This document shows, in pieces, positions 17,792 to 26,421 of a stretch of DNA of 64,000 nucleotides; the first letter of the stretch is position 1, and every line of letters starts with the position of its first letter. The position numbers were made by a program, and so were the translations under genes. The DNA comes from SYFY01 sp031385325 (lineage in GTDB: Bacteria > Pseudomonadota > Gammaproteobacteria > Pseudomonadales > Azotimanducaceae): NCBI GenBank assembly GCA_031385325.1, contig JANNBJ010000170.1, positions 44,376 through 108,375 of the forward strand, in the 5' to 3' direction. The notes under the pieces were generated by a model. That model was given only the letters and a program-made list of their open reading frames with translations. It did not search any database and had not been told where the DNA came from.

Positions 17792-18562
17792 TCAGCCCGC
17801 TGTCCGTTCAAGCTGTCCGACTGCGCTGCGCCTGTGTTCCCACCAGCCGGGTACAACCTTCGAGGCATGGGCCAGATCCTTGGCATCATCAATCTCGCAC
17901 CAGGCGTGACCATTGGTCCCCACCGTCCCCACAAGACCCCGGTCCGCCAGCGCGTCGATGGCCGACAGGTACCAGCGCTTGAGTGTGGATTCATTGGCCA
18001 TCATCAATTCAAGTTGATCGCGGAACAGCTGCGCGCCTTCTTCCGTAAACCGCATCATGCCGATGGATTCGCCACTCACCGCGTTCACGTCGAGCCGCTT
18101 GTCAACGCGCAGCAGTCGCTCACCATCGAGGATCACTTTCATGTCATCGGCGTCATAGGCAGGCTTTCGATTCGTGACCAGCGTGATCGGGAAGCGCATG
18201 GGCGCAGCCAACAGTCGTGCAAACACTTCCGGCTCGAACATCGTGTCACCGTTGACGATGACAAAGGGCTGATGCATTTCATGCCGGACGATCCAGCAGG
18301 TACCGAGATTATCGGAGTGGGCATAAAACGGGTTGTGCGAAACACGCACGGGTAGCGGTTTGAAGTTTTCGGCAATGGCACGCACCTTGGCCGCCTGAAA
18401 GCCGGAGACGACGACGACTTCGGTCGCTCCGCCTGCCTGCAGCGACATCAACTGCCACTCCAGCGCGGATCGATCGCCCAGCTGGAGCGCGCACTTTGGC
18501 GTTTCTTCGGTATGAGGTAACAGCCGTCGGCCCTGACCCGCACTGAGGATGATGACTTTCAT
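17792..18562 (-). CDS. LicC-like sugar/alcohol-phosphate nucleotidyltransferase
   Basis: A 256-residue NTP transferase. The N-terminal 'ILSAGQGRRLLPHTEETPKCAL' matches the G-x-G-x-R-(x)n-P-K nucleotide-binding loop, followed by 'VVVSGFQAAKVRAIA', 'FVIVNGDTMFEPEVFARLL' (metal-binding Asp) and 'CEIDDAKDLAHA' near the C-terminus. It most resembles CTP:phosphocholine- or CTP:inositol-1-phosphate-cytidylyltransferases. The likely job is to make a CDP-alcohol used by the CDP-alcohol phosphatidyltransferase at 12302. This pairing is inference but chemically tidy. Confidence 0.83.
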   Translation of the reverse strand: MKVIILSAGQGRRLLPHTEETPKCALQLGDRSALEWQLMSLQAGGATEVVVVSGFQAAKVRAIAENFKPLPVRVSHNPFYAHSDNLGTCWIVRHEMHQPFVIVNGDTMFEPEVFARLLAAPMRFPITLVTNRKPAYDADDMKVILDGERLLRVDKRLDVNAVSGESIGMMRFTEEGAQLFRDQLELMMANESTLKRWYLSAIDALADRGLVGTVGTNGHAWCEIDDAKDLAHASKVVPGWWEHRRSAVGQLERTAG

Positions 18563-18676
18563 GGAATTTTTCCGGACTGACTGACTACGCCCAAGGTTGA
18601 TTGATCACGTGGTTTCAGGAACTGCGTGACACGGCTTCTCTGCAGGGCGGCAAGTTACCACACCAGCGCGCGCGCT

Positions 18677-20311
18677 TCAGCCAGCAGGCAGGCTGCGAAT
18701 ATGACCGGCCAGACGAAAGGCCAGGGCCATGATGGTCAGCGTGGGGTTGGCCCAGCCACTGGTCGGAAACACTGACGAACCCGCGACAAAAAGATTGGCA
18801 TAGCCATGTACCGCACAATTGGCGTCGACCACGCCCTGGCGTGGATCTGAACTCATGCGCGTGGTGCCCATGTGATGGAACCCGCCCAACGGGTGATTAC
18901 CCACCGTCGGATCAACGGGCCAGTCCGAACCACCGCTCGCCACCCATTCCTCAACCTCCAGCCGACCGAGCCCGGTACGTCGAAGTTCACCATCGAGCAG
19001 GTTGCCCAAGGTGCGAACCGTATGTTTGTCGATCTCGCTGAAACGCCAGTCGAGATTCGCCAGTGGCACACCATGCCGATCAACACGATCCGAAAGCAGG
19101 ACCCGACTGGCGGGGTTTGGTGCCTGCTCTCCCCTCACCATGACACTGAGCACCCGATCGCCTCGACCTGCCTTCAAGCGTTCCACCTGTGGCCGCAGCC
19201 ATTCGCGATACAGCAGCCGGGTATCGCGATACCAGTGCCAAAGCCGGCGATTGGTATTGGTGGGTGAGAGATCGTGTTTCAGACTTTGGTACAGCGCCTT
19301 GGCGCGTGGTACACCGCGTTCAGGGTCACGCTGCAACTTGAAGGTGACGGCGCTATTGAGCAGCCCTTGTTGACGCTGGCACTCGGCGGCAATCCGCAGT
19401 GCCGGCGCAACCGGCACATGACCACGTGGATGGCGCATGCGGAAGGCGTCCCAGATCGCCAGTCCGTTGGGACCGTGGATGCGTCCGAGGCGGCCGTGCG
19501 GATGCTCCATGAAACAGCGTCCGACCTGATCATGCCGGTTTCCCAGCCCGGCTGATTCAACGCCTCGGGAAGCGAGCAATAGCCGTGGATTTTCGATGCC
19601 ACCACAGGCCAGGACAATGATGCGTGACCGAACCACGATGGCTCTTCCATCCGGGCCACGCAGCTCAAGCTGTTTGACCACCCCACCATCTGCCATCGGC
19701 GTCAACGCGACCACGTTGGCATGAAGCAGCAGCGTCACCTGATCGGAGAGCAGGAGATCGCGACACTGTCTTGCCCCAAACCGTTCCTTTTCAAAATCGA
19801 AACGCCAGAAGCCATAGTCGATCCTCTGACGATCAAACACAGGGGCCTGCCCGGTTGGACGAACCCGATCTGCATAAGCGCGCCCCATGTGCGACCAGAG
19901 CGAGTCGCCATAGTCGAAGTCGCCAATGCCGAGTACTGAATGGGCCTGGTGGTAACCTGCCGTGAGATCTTCCATCCGGATGGGCCAGCCGGGGGTGCCA
20001 GCCCATGGACGGGGTTCGAGATCGATTGGGTCAACGGGTGCACAACGACCACCCCAGATGCTGGTCGTACCACCAAAAAATCGCAGACGCGAATCAACGA
20101 GGTCGTAGTAGGGAGCGCCGAGATTGTCGCCGGCACCCAACGCCTGGATGTCCGCATCAAAGTCGAAGCCACCACTTTCCAGCAGCAGAATTTTCAACCC
20201 CGAGCCGAGCAGGCCACGCACCACCGACTGTCCAGCGGCACCAGCGCCGACCACGCAGACATCCGTGTCCAGCTCGCTGCCAGGGGCGAGGTCCGTTAAA
20301 TCAATCTGCAC
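18677..20311 (-). CDS. GMC family FAD-dependent oxidoreductase
   Basis: Flavoprotein of about 544 residues. The FAD dinucleotide fold 'DVCVVGAGAAGQSVVRGLLGSGLKILLLESG' is near the N-terminus, 'FFGGTTSIWGGRCAPVD' follows, and the C-terminal 'GGFHHMGTTRMSSDP' and 'ANLFVAGSSVFPTSGWANPTLTIMALA' are the GMC catalytic His and FAD-closing blocks. GTG 20311 is preferred; ATG 20341 is in frame but overlaps the upstream gene by 41 bases. GMC enzymes oxidise alcohols. In this operon an oxidation on the sphingoid base, acyl chain or headgroup is plausible, but not shown. Confidence 0.87.
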   Translation of the reverse strand: MQIDLTDLAPGSELDTDVCVVGAGAAGQSVVRGLLGSGLKILLLESGGFDFDADIQALGAGDNLGAPYYDLVDSRLRFFGGTTSIWGGRCAPVDPIDLEPRPWAGTPGWPIRMEDLTAGYHQAHSVLGIGDFDYGDSLWSHMGRAYADRVRPTGQAPVFDRQRIDYGFWRFDFEKERFGARQCRDLLLSDQVTLLLHANVVALTPMADGGVVKQLELRGPDGRAIVVRSRIIVLACGGIENPRLLLASRGVESAGLGNRHDQVGRCFMEHPHGRLGRIHGPNGLAIWDAFRMRHPRGHVPVAPALRIAAECQRQQGLLNSAVTFKLQRDPERGVPRAKALYQSLKHDLSPTNTNRRLWHWYRDTRLLYREWLRPQVERLKAGRGDRVLSVMVRGEQAPNPASRVLLSDRVDRHGVPLANLDWRFSEIDKHTVRTLGNLLDGELRRTGLGRLEVEEWVASGGSDWPVDPTVGNHPLGGFHHMGTTRMSSDPRQGVVDANCAVHGYANLFVAGSSVFPTSGWANPTLTIMALAFRLAGHIRSLPAG

Positions 20312-21068
20312 GAATGCCCAGTCTCCGATTCCATTCTTCAAGATTCTTGAGCGGTCTTGTCACGTAGGCCGAGCGTCGAATCAGCCACAGCAGCACATGC
20401 CTGCCGAGGTTGCCGACCCGATCCAGCGGGCGATCAAGATCAAGGAACAAAACGACTCGCGTTTCATCGGTGTCGTTGTGAACTTCATGTTCAAACGTGT
20501 CATCAAAACAGAGCCACTCACCGGCCGTCCAGTGTCGGGTTTCCCGATCAACGCGCAAGCGGCAACGCGCCGCCTCGGCGGGAACCCGCAACCCGAGATG
20601 ACAGCGAACCACCGCTTTGCTTGGGCCACGGTGTGGAGGTATGTGGTAACCCGGCGCCAGAATCGAGAACCACGCATTCTGCAAGCCGGGCAACGCGTCC
20701 AGCAGCCGGCTGGTTACTGGACACTGCTCGCAATTGGCGTCAACCCGACGGGAAAAAACGCGAAACGCGAAGGTCTTCCATGCATCCCCTTTGGAGATGC
20801 GCACCTGGTCCGGCGAGAGTTGATGAAAGGCAGGAATCTCGTCCCGTTTGCGCAGAATCAGATCAAGCTCTGCACGCACTTGTGTCCACTGCGCCTGAAC
20901 AGCCACCAGTTCAGGAAACAGGTTTTCATCCAGAAACGGAGTGACCGGGATCAGGGAATGGCGGTCAAAGAACTGATCCACTGCTCGCAGGACACGTTTG
21001 CCAATCCGGATGCCCAGTCGCGGCGGTGGGGCAGCGGATGGCGCAGGATTGGCGACAGGATTATTCAT
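20301..21068 (-). CDS. Aspartyl/asparaginyl beta-hydroxylase-type Fe(II)/2-oxoglutarate oxygenase
   Basis: A 255-residue protein with the AspH/LpxO-type domain. 'FSILAPGYHIPPHRGPSKAVVRCHLGL' contains the first iron His and the substrate-side Arg, and 'WLCFDDTFEHEVHNDTDETRVVLFLDLDRP' carries the second His and the 2-oxoglutarate Arg. LpxO members hydroxylate the alpha carbon of lipid A acyl chains. Between the lipid kinase and a GMC oxidoreductase, hydroxylation of the ceramide acyl chain is the likely role. It starts at ATG 21068, 39 bases after the kinase stop. A C-terminal hydrophobic stretch 'HVLLWLI' may touch the membrane. Confidence 0.86.
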   Translation of the reverse strand: MNNPVANPAPSAAPPPRLGIRIGKRVLRAVDQFFDRHSLIPVTPFLDENLFPELVAVQAQWTQVRAELDLILRKRDEIPAFHQLSPDQVRISKGDAWKTFAFRVFSRRVDANCEQCPVTSRLLDALPGLQNAWFSILAPGYHIPPHRGPSKAVVRCHLGLRVPAEAARCRLRVDRETRHWTAGEWLCFDDTFEHEVHNDTDETRVVLFLDLDRPLDRVGNLGRHVLLWLIRRSAYVTRPLKNLEEWNRRLGIRAD

Positions 21069-21107
21069 GCAGACAGGCGACCAGTAATAACCACGACGGA
21101 AATCGCT

Positions 21108-21971
21108 TCATAACACCAGAAATCGCAGTGGTGGGCTTAGTGAGAGTGCCAATGGCGAACCCTGCGAATGATACAACTCTCCATCCAGTGTATAGGAGCC
21201 ATCAAACCGTATCGCCATCGAAATGACATCGCGGCTGGTGAAGCCCTCCTCTGTAAACAACGATGGAGCGCCGCGTGCCAGACGCGGCAGTCGGTGCCAT
21301 AACCCACCGGCGCCCGCCGCAATCCAGATCGTATGCATTCGACCGGGCAAATCGCCTGGCAGATATGGCCGCATGCCGTACAGGACCCGATCCAGGGTCG
21401 TCGCCATCATGGCAAACGTTTCCACCACACCAGATTCTGTTTCAACGCGCGCCATGCTCCGGGTGGTCAGCAGGCTGCGCGCAAAAATGGCGGACATATG
21501 CCAGGCAGTGACGAACTGTGAGCTTGTGCGTTTGGCAATGAACTGTTCAACACTTTCACTGACGATACCCAGACCAAACAGAAATCCGAAGTGCACCTCA
21601 TCGGCAAATTGTGCGCGCAGAATGGATCGCTCGGTGATCTCGGGCACGTTTGCGGCAAGCGCATTTTCCAGCGCGTCCCTCGCCTTCTCGTAGGACTTTG
21701 CGCGATTGAGATTGGCCGCGGTGACATTGGTAGTTCCCGCCGGCATCAGCGCAATCGGTGGCAGCTGCCAGGGTTCAACCTCGCGCAGCAATGTGGTCAG
21801 CACACGCTGAACCGTGCCATCACCGCCTTCGATCACCAGCGCCTGCGCCTCGATGCAGGCTTCCACATCAAGCTCATCGGTCAACAACAATTGCCGTCCC
21901 GGCAACGGCTCGCGAACTCGGCCAAGCAGGCGACCGGAGCGCGGGTTACGCAGCACCAGCACGTCACTCAT
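21108..21971 (-). CDS. Diacylglycerol-kinase-family lipid kinase, probable ceramide kinase
   Basis: A 287-residue protein of the DAGK catalytic family. The GGDGT phosphate loop is at residues 49-53 and 'PIALMPAGTTNVTAANL' is the second nucleotide-binding block (PxGTxN). 'SLFTEEGFTSRDVISMAIRFDGSYTLDGELY' resembles the C-terminal beta-sandwich with the conserved DGE. A kinase of this family (CpgB) phosphorylates ceramide in Caulobacter as the first step to anionic sphingolipids. The gene overlaps the preceding nucleotidyltransferase by ATGA and is two genes from the ceramide synthase, which makes ceramide the best substrate guess. Confidence 0.85.
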   Translation of the reverse strand: MSDVLVLRNPRSGRLLGRVREPLPGRQLLLTDELDVEACIEAQALVIEGGDGTVQRVLTTLLREVEPWQLPPIALMPAGTTNVTAANLNRAKSYEKARDALENALAANVPEITERSILRAQFADEVHFGFLFGLGIVSESVEQFIAKRTSSQFVTAWHMSAIFARSLLTTRSMARVETESGVVETFAMMATTLDRVLYGMRPYLPGDLPGRMHTIWIAAGAGGLWHRLPRLARGAPSLFTEEGFTSRDVISMAIRFDGSYTLDGELYHSQGSPLALSLSPPLRFLVL

Positions 21972-22747
21972 CGCGCCAGCAACTGCTCGGCCAGGGTGTG
22001 GTCGGCCACCGAGTCCACGTCAACGGCTGCCTGCGGTTCGGTGACGTCGACAAAACCGATCGTGCAACCGGCTCGTTCCGCAATCGCATCCAGGGCTTGC
22101 TGTGCTTTCAATGTTCCCAGCACATAACGCAGCAGGAGGCCAAGACCCAGGTGCCGTGCCATGCGTATCGGCTGTTTGCGATCGGACTGCAGCGCCTTCC
22201 AGAACTGCAGCGCCCCACACGCCGCCGGCGAACGAAGATAAAAGAGATTGGTACCACAACGGCCACCATCGGCAAATTTCAGGATGGTGCGTTTGGATTG
22301 GGGAAAAGCAGCATGCACAGTATCAAAGAGCGCCAGACCAACCACGAGATCCGCACTACCTGACGCCGCCTTGGTACAGAAGGACTCAACAATCTGCGGT
22401 GTCAGCAGCGCGTGGTCAGCCGTGGTCATCAAGACAGGCCAGCGATCCAGATGACCCAGCGCTGACAGCGCACTTTCGGCCGGGTTATCGCACGGCGCAA
22501 TCCAGCGGTAGTCGCCATTGGCCAACAGCCTGCCAAAAACATCGGATGATTCGACAACGCGGCGCTCTGGTCCGCACAACAATCCATCGCCAACCATCCG
22601 ACTCTGCCGCAGGGTCGTGACTACCCGTTCGATGGTGGGGATGCCGGCGACCGCAACCAGTGCGTTGGCTGCGACCCCAAAGTGTCGGGCCAGCAAACCT
22701 CCGCCTGGTCGCTCACCAGCGAGAACGATCACGGGTACCGGCTTCAT
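21968..22747 (-). CDS. MobA-like NTP transferase family protein
   Basis: A 259-residue protein with 'IVLAGERPGGGLLARHFGV' at the N-terminus, a variant of the MobA-like nucleotide loop, then 'ALVAVAGIPTIERVVTTLRQS'. The usual Lys before ALV is Asn here. 'WPVLMTTADHALLTPQIVESF' holds the acidic metal site. It starts and ends with ATGA overlaps, so it is tightly coupled to the ceramide synthase and the lipid kinase. The role is probably nucleotide activation of a headgroup or lipid phosphate. Activity is uncertain because of the changed Lys. Confidence 0.78.
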   Translation of the reverse strand: MKPVPVIVLAGERPGGGLLARHFGVAANALVAVAGIPTIERVVTTLRQSRMVGDGLLCGPERRVVESSDVFGRLLANGDYRWIAPCDNPAESALSALGHLDRWPVLMTTADHALLTPQIVESFCTKAASGSADLVVGLALFDTVHAAFPQSKRTILKFADGGRCGTNLFYLRSPAACGALQFWKALQSDRKQPIRMARHLGLGLLLRYVLGTLKAQQALDAIAERAGCTIGFVDVTEPQAAVDVDSVADHTLAEQLLAR

Positions 22748-23898
22748 CCCAGCGCTTTCTCGTACATCCGATAGCGTTTCGAGACTTTCCCGCCGATGCG
22801 CTCGATGATGCTGCGCATCCCGACATTGGTATCAAGAATCCATGACAGCTCATTGACCCGCACACCCGCACGATGCGCCGATTGACCCAGCTCCTCGATC
22901 AGCATGGTGGCAATGCCGGGACCGAGCGCGGTGTTGTGCATCTGCCGACGCACACCCATCAAGGGCACGCGTGCAGTGGTGGGAAACTTGACCTTCAGGC
23001 GCCACAACAGCTTCAGCCAGCCAAAGGGCAGCAGTCGCCCGTTCAGATCCTTGATGATCTCGTTGAGATTCGGCACCAGGACAATGAAACCTGCAGGTTC
23101 GTCGTTCACTTCCGCGATCAGCACGAAGTCCTTGGGCAGAAACAGCAACAGCTGCGAACCGATGTGTTCAAACTCGGCTTCCGTAAACGGCACAAACCCC
23201 CAGTTGCCGGACCAGGCATCGTTGAAGATGTCACGCAGCAGCGCCAGTTCCTGTGGTTTGCGTTTGCGGTCGAGGATGCGGATCTTCACCTTTTTGGCCA
23301 GGCGCGCGCGCAACCGGGCGATGCGCGGATTGTCCTGATACTGCGTATCAAGCAGGTAGGCGAGCATGTCCTGGCAACCGCGATAACCGAGGGCTTCGAC
23401 CCGCGCGTGATAGTACGGTCGGGCATGACCCATCAGGAAGTAAGGCGAAGTCTCGTAACCTTCACAGAGCAAACCGACTTCCTGGTTCACCCCCAGATTG
23501 AAGGGACCAACCACCCGTTCCATGCCACGTTCCCGCAGCCAGGCCTCGGCGGTTGAAAACAAGGCTGCGAACACGGCAGGGTCATCGATGGCATCGAGCA
23601 TCCCGAAGTAACCGCTCCGATCCGGGTACCGATCAAGATAGAGCTGGTCGATTTGCGCCGAGATGCGACCCACCGCGACACCGTCCACCAGCGCGATCCA
23701 GGCCTGCCACTTGGCATGAAGAAAAAACGGCTCCTTGTCCGAGAGCGCTTCAAGCCGTTCGATGAGGAGCGGCGGCACCCAGGCAGGATCGTCGGCATAC
23801 ACCAGCCATGGCACTCGCACGAACTGATCAAGCCCGCGCCTGTCCGTAACCGGTACCACCGAAACCCTCGGTGTCGATGCCGTTGTGTCGCTTTGCAC
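22744..23898 (-). CDS. bcerS: Bacterial ceramide synthase-like N-acyltransferase (GNAT-related)
   Basis: About 384 residues. Conserved blocks are 'VPWLVYADDPAWVPPLLIER', 'FFLHAKWQAWIALVDGVAVGRISAQID', 'DRSGYFGMLDAIDDPAVF' and 'GPFNLGVNQEVGLLCEGYETSPYFLMGHARPYY' (read in parts). The C-terminal half, 'FVLIAEVNDEPAGFIVLVPNLNEI', has the GNAT fold. I recognise this as the family of the Caulobacter ceramide synthase, which acylates the sphingoid base amine; the recognition is from memory. I chose GTG 23898, which follows a GGGGA ribosome site; the open frame runs to 24387 but that part is antisense to the amidohydrolase. It leads the minus-strand sphingolipid operon, with ATGA coupling to the next gene. 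Confidence 0.78.
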   Translation of the reverse strand: MQSDTTASTPRVSVVPVTDRRGLDQFVRVPWLVYADDPAWVPPLLIERLEALSDKEPFFLHAKWQAWIALVDGVAVGRISAQIDQLYLDRYPDRSGYFGMLDAIDDPAVFAALFSTAEAWLRERGMERVVGPFNLGVNQEVGLLCEGYETSPYFLMGHARPYYHARVEALGYRGCQDMLAYLLDTQYQDNPRIARLRARLAKKVKIRILDRKRKPQELALLRDIFNDAWSGNWGFVPFTEAEFEHIGSQLLLFLPKDFVLIAEVNDEPAGFIVLVPNLNEIIKDLNGRLLPFGWLKLLWRLKVKFPTTARVPLMGVRRQMHNTALGPGIATMLIEELGQSAHRAGVRVNELSWILDTNVGMRSIIERIGGKVSKRYRMYEKALG

Positions 23899-24039
23899 GC
23901 GAGTCCCCGCTGCAGTAGGTGTGCATGGTAAGAAGGTTCGCTTGGTAACACGAAGTCGGAGTTCATGCAAAAGGAACGGGTTCCCAGCCGTGCCGGATTC
24001 TGGCATGTTCACCCGTTGCACGACACTCGGAGAACCCGC

Positions 24040-25257
24040 ATGAGCAATCAACATCAGGTCATCACCAATGCGCGGGTGTTCACCGCTGTGGACGAAAAGG
24101 TTGTGGACGATGGCGCCGTCTGGATCGAAGGCAACACGATTCGTTACGCAGGCCCGGCGTCGAAGTTGCCGGCTGTACCCACCGACGCCACCCGCATCGA
24201 CGCCAATCGCGGATTTGTGATGCCAGGCATGACCGAGACTCACGCTCACCTGTCCTTTGCGGATGTCAGCCCATTTGGCATTGGCGATACCTCGGTAGAA
24301 GCGGCGACGATCACCGCTGTTCGCAATGCATCGCTCATGCTCGATTCCGGATTCACCTCGGCGGTGAGCTTCGGCTCCACGTATCACATCGATGTCGCCC
24401 TGCGCGAGGCCATCAACACTGGCCGAATTCGCGGACCACGGCTACTCGCAGCAGGCCGCGATCTCGGCGCAACCGCCAGCAACATCGACTCACCCGGCGG
24501 CCTGAGCCAGATTGCCGACGGTCCCTGGGAACTGCGCAAGGCGGTTCGGGAACAACGCAAGCAGCGCGTCGACATCGTCAAGATCTTCATCGACGGTGAA
24601 GCCATCAACCCACAATGCCCGCCTGGCGAACTGTCTTTCTGCGATGAAGAAGTGAATGCCGTGGTAGATGAAGCCCATCGACACAACATGCGCGTGGCCT
24701 GTCATGCCCGTTCTGCGGCCGCAGTCAAGCAGGCGGTACGGGCCGGGGTTGATTTTGTCGGGCACGCCAACTACCTGGACGATGAAGCAGTAGAACTGCT
24801 GGCTGAACGAAAGGACAAGATTTTTGTTGGCCCGGCCATCGCCTGGGAAATCCAGTATCTCGCTCAGTGCGAGACACTCGGTATCACCAGGGAGACCGTG
24901 CGCGCACAAGGTTACGAACGAGAAATCGAAGCCACCGTCGTTACAGTCGCCAAATTGCGCAAGGCCGGCATCCGCATGGTCGTCGGCGGCGACTACGGCA
25001 TCAGCATCGCACCGCATGGCACCTATGCGAAGGATCTGGAGTACTTTGTCGATCTGTTTGGCATGTCCACAGCAGAGGCGATCATCTGTGCAACCCGCAA
25101 CGGCGGCCAGGCATTCGATCCGGCAGGCAGGCTGGGCACATTGCAGGCGAACACGTGGGCCGACCTGTTACTGGTCGATGGTGATCCCATCGCCGACGTC
25201 CGGGTATTGCAGGACCACAAACGTCTGCGAGTGATGAAAAACGGCTGTTGGGCCTGA
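24040..25257 (+). CDS. Amidohydrolase family protein
   Basis: A 405-residue metal-dependent hydrolase. 'TNARVFTAVDEKVVDDGAVWIEGNTI' is the small beta-sandwich, 'GMTETHAHLSF' is the first metal motif (H-x-H), 'DIVKIFIDGE' the bridging Lys strand, 'ACHARSAAAVKQAVRAGVDFVGHANYLDDEA' gives two more His ligands, and 'VVGGDYGI' the catalytic Asp. 'ADLLLVDGDPIADVRVLQDHKRL' is the usual C-terminal end. It is close to imidazolonepropionase- or Xaa-Pro-dipeptidase-like members that cleave cyclic amides. The ATG at 24040 fits family length; the frame is open to 23965. Divergent from the ceramide synthase with a 141-bp spacer. Confidence 0.88.
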   Translation: MSNQHQVITNARVFTAVDEKVVDDGAVWIEGNTIRYAGPASKLPAVPTDATRIDANRGFVMPGMTETHAHLSFADVSPFGIGDTSVEAATITAVRNASLMLDSGFTSAVSFGSTYHIDVALREAINTGRIRGPRLLAAGRDLGATASNIDSPGGLSQIADGPWELRKAVREQRKQRVDIVKIFIDGEAINPQCPPGELSFCDEEVNAVVDEAHRHNMRVACHARSAAAVKQAVRAGVDFVGHANYLDDEAVELLAERKDKIFVGPAIAWEIQYLAQCETLGITRETVRAQGYEREIEATVVTVAKLRKAGIRMVVGGDYGISIAPHGTYAKDLEYFVDLFGMSTAEAIICATRNGGQAFDPAGRLGTLQANTWADLLLVDGDPIADVRVLQDHKRLRVMKNGCWA

Positions 25258-25286
25258 CACGGCGTCGTTGATCCGCTGTGATCCTG

Positions 25287-26381
25287 ATGCGCAATGAACT
25301 CCTGCTGGTCGTCGTGTCGACGTTGATTGGCCTGCTGCTGCTTGAAGGCGGCGTGCGGCTCTACTACGGGGTCAAGGACCGGTTGCCACCCCACGCGGAT
25401 CCGGCCACGCGTGATGAATGGGACTGGATCCGCACGCACCAGGCCTCACAGATTCCTGCATCCGAAGCGATGGCGGGCTTTGACCCTGAACTTGGCTGGA
25501 AACTCAGCGCTGACATCGACGGCTGGGTTCGACAAAAAGGACATGGCCTGCAGGCTGGCGATCTCACGACGCCTGCGGACCACGAGCGATTCCTGTTCAT
25601 CGGCGACAGCTTCACTCAGGGCCTGTACGTTGAAGACTACGAGAACTTTGCCTGGTTGTTCGGCGCACGGCATCGGCCCGATGCGCAGGTACTGAATCTC
25701 GGCGTATCCGGCTACGGTCCCGACCAGATGCTGCTTCTCTACGAGTCCATCGGCCGACGCTATCACCCCGATGTAGTCGTCCTGGGGTTCTATGTGCGTG
25801 GCCTGTATCGCGCGCAGGCGAGCTTCACCTACTACGCCAAACCCTGGTTCGAACCCGCGGTGGACGATGCACTGGTATTGCACGGTGTTCCGGTGCCTGC
25901 ACCAGCGACCCTGATTGGCGAATACGAAAGCGGCACGCGCACCATCGCGGGCTGGCCCTACACTTATCTTTGGGGCGCGCTGGGCTCAAGTGCCCACCGT
26001 CTTTTCTCAGAGCGGCGGCTCGCCAATCGCGACGATCCTCAGTGGGCGCTGATGCGTGGGATCCTGAAACGATTTGTGGTATCAACAACTGCAGACGGCG
26101 CCAAACCAGTACTGTTGATCATTCCGTCCAGGCTCGAGGAATTCCCCGATTCGGTGCACGCCGATCTTGATCGTCTGGCCACTGCTGAAGCGTGCCTTTT
26201 AGGAATCCCGGCCATTTCCCTCGCGCCTGCATTAATGGCCGCTGAAGCAGTTTCGCAGGTACCGACCTTTCGACCACGCAGTGCTGGTGGCCATCTGTCG
26301 GTGCACGGACACGAGATCGCGGCAGATGAGATTGCACGAGTACTGAGAACTTCCGACAACTCCGGTTGCCCCGGTCATTAG
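25287..26381 (+). CDS. Membrane-anchored SGNH/GDSL-type hydrolase
   Basis: A protein of about 364 residues. A single N-terminal membrane segment 'LLLVVVSTLIGLLLLEGGVRLYY' precedes a periplasmic SGNH domain. Block I 'FLFIGDSFTQG' holds the catalytic Ser, 'LNLGVSGYGPDQ' supplies the Gly, and 'GGHLSVHGHEIAADEIARVL' the catalytic His near the C-terminus. ATG 25287 is preferred over an upstream GTG at 25278. Such proteins act as esterases or as acyl-hydrolases on surface polymers. The gene lies 29 bases after the amidohydrolase stop and may be cotranscribed. Confidence 0.85.
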   Translation: MRNELLLVVVSTLIGLLLLEGGVRLYYGVKDRLPPHADPATRDEWDWIRTHQASQIPASEAMAGFDPELGWKLSADIDGWVRQKGHGLQAGDLTTPADHERFLFIGDSFTQGLYVEDYENFAWLFGARHRPDAQVLNLGVSGYGPDQMLLLYESIGRRYHPDVVVLGFYVRGLYRAQASFTYYAKPWFEPAVDDALVLHGVPVPAPATLIGEYESGTRTIAGWPYTYLWGALGSSAHRLFSERRLANRDDPQWALMRGILKRFVVSTTADGAKPVLLIIPSRLEEFPDSVHADLDRLATAEACLLGIPAISLAPALMAAEAVSQVPTFRPRSAGGHLSVHGHEIAADEIARVLRTSDNSGCPGH

Positions 26382-26421
26382 TGGATGTCAAAGTCACTCA
26401 AACATCCTGGAAATCCTCTCA

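Noticed and set aside
23899..24387. N-terminal extension of the ceramide synthase-like gene to 24387
   Set aside because: That part lies antisense to the start of the amidohydrolase gene, has no family similarity, and a GTG with a good ribosome site gives a natural start at 23898.
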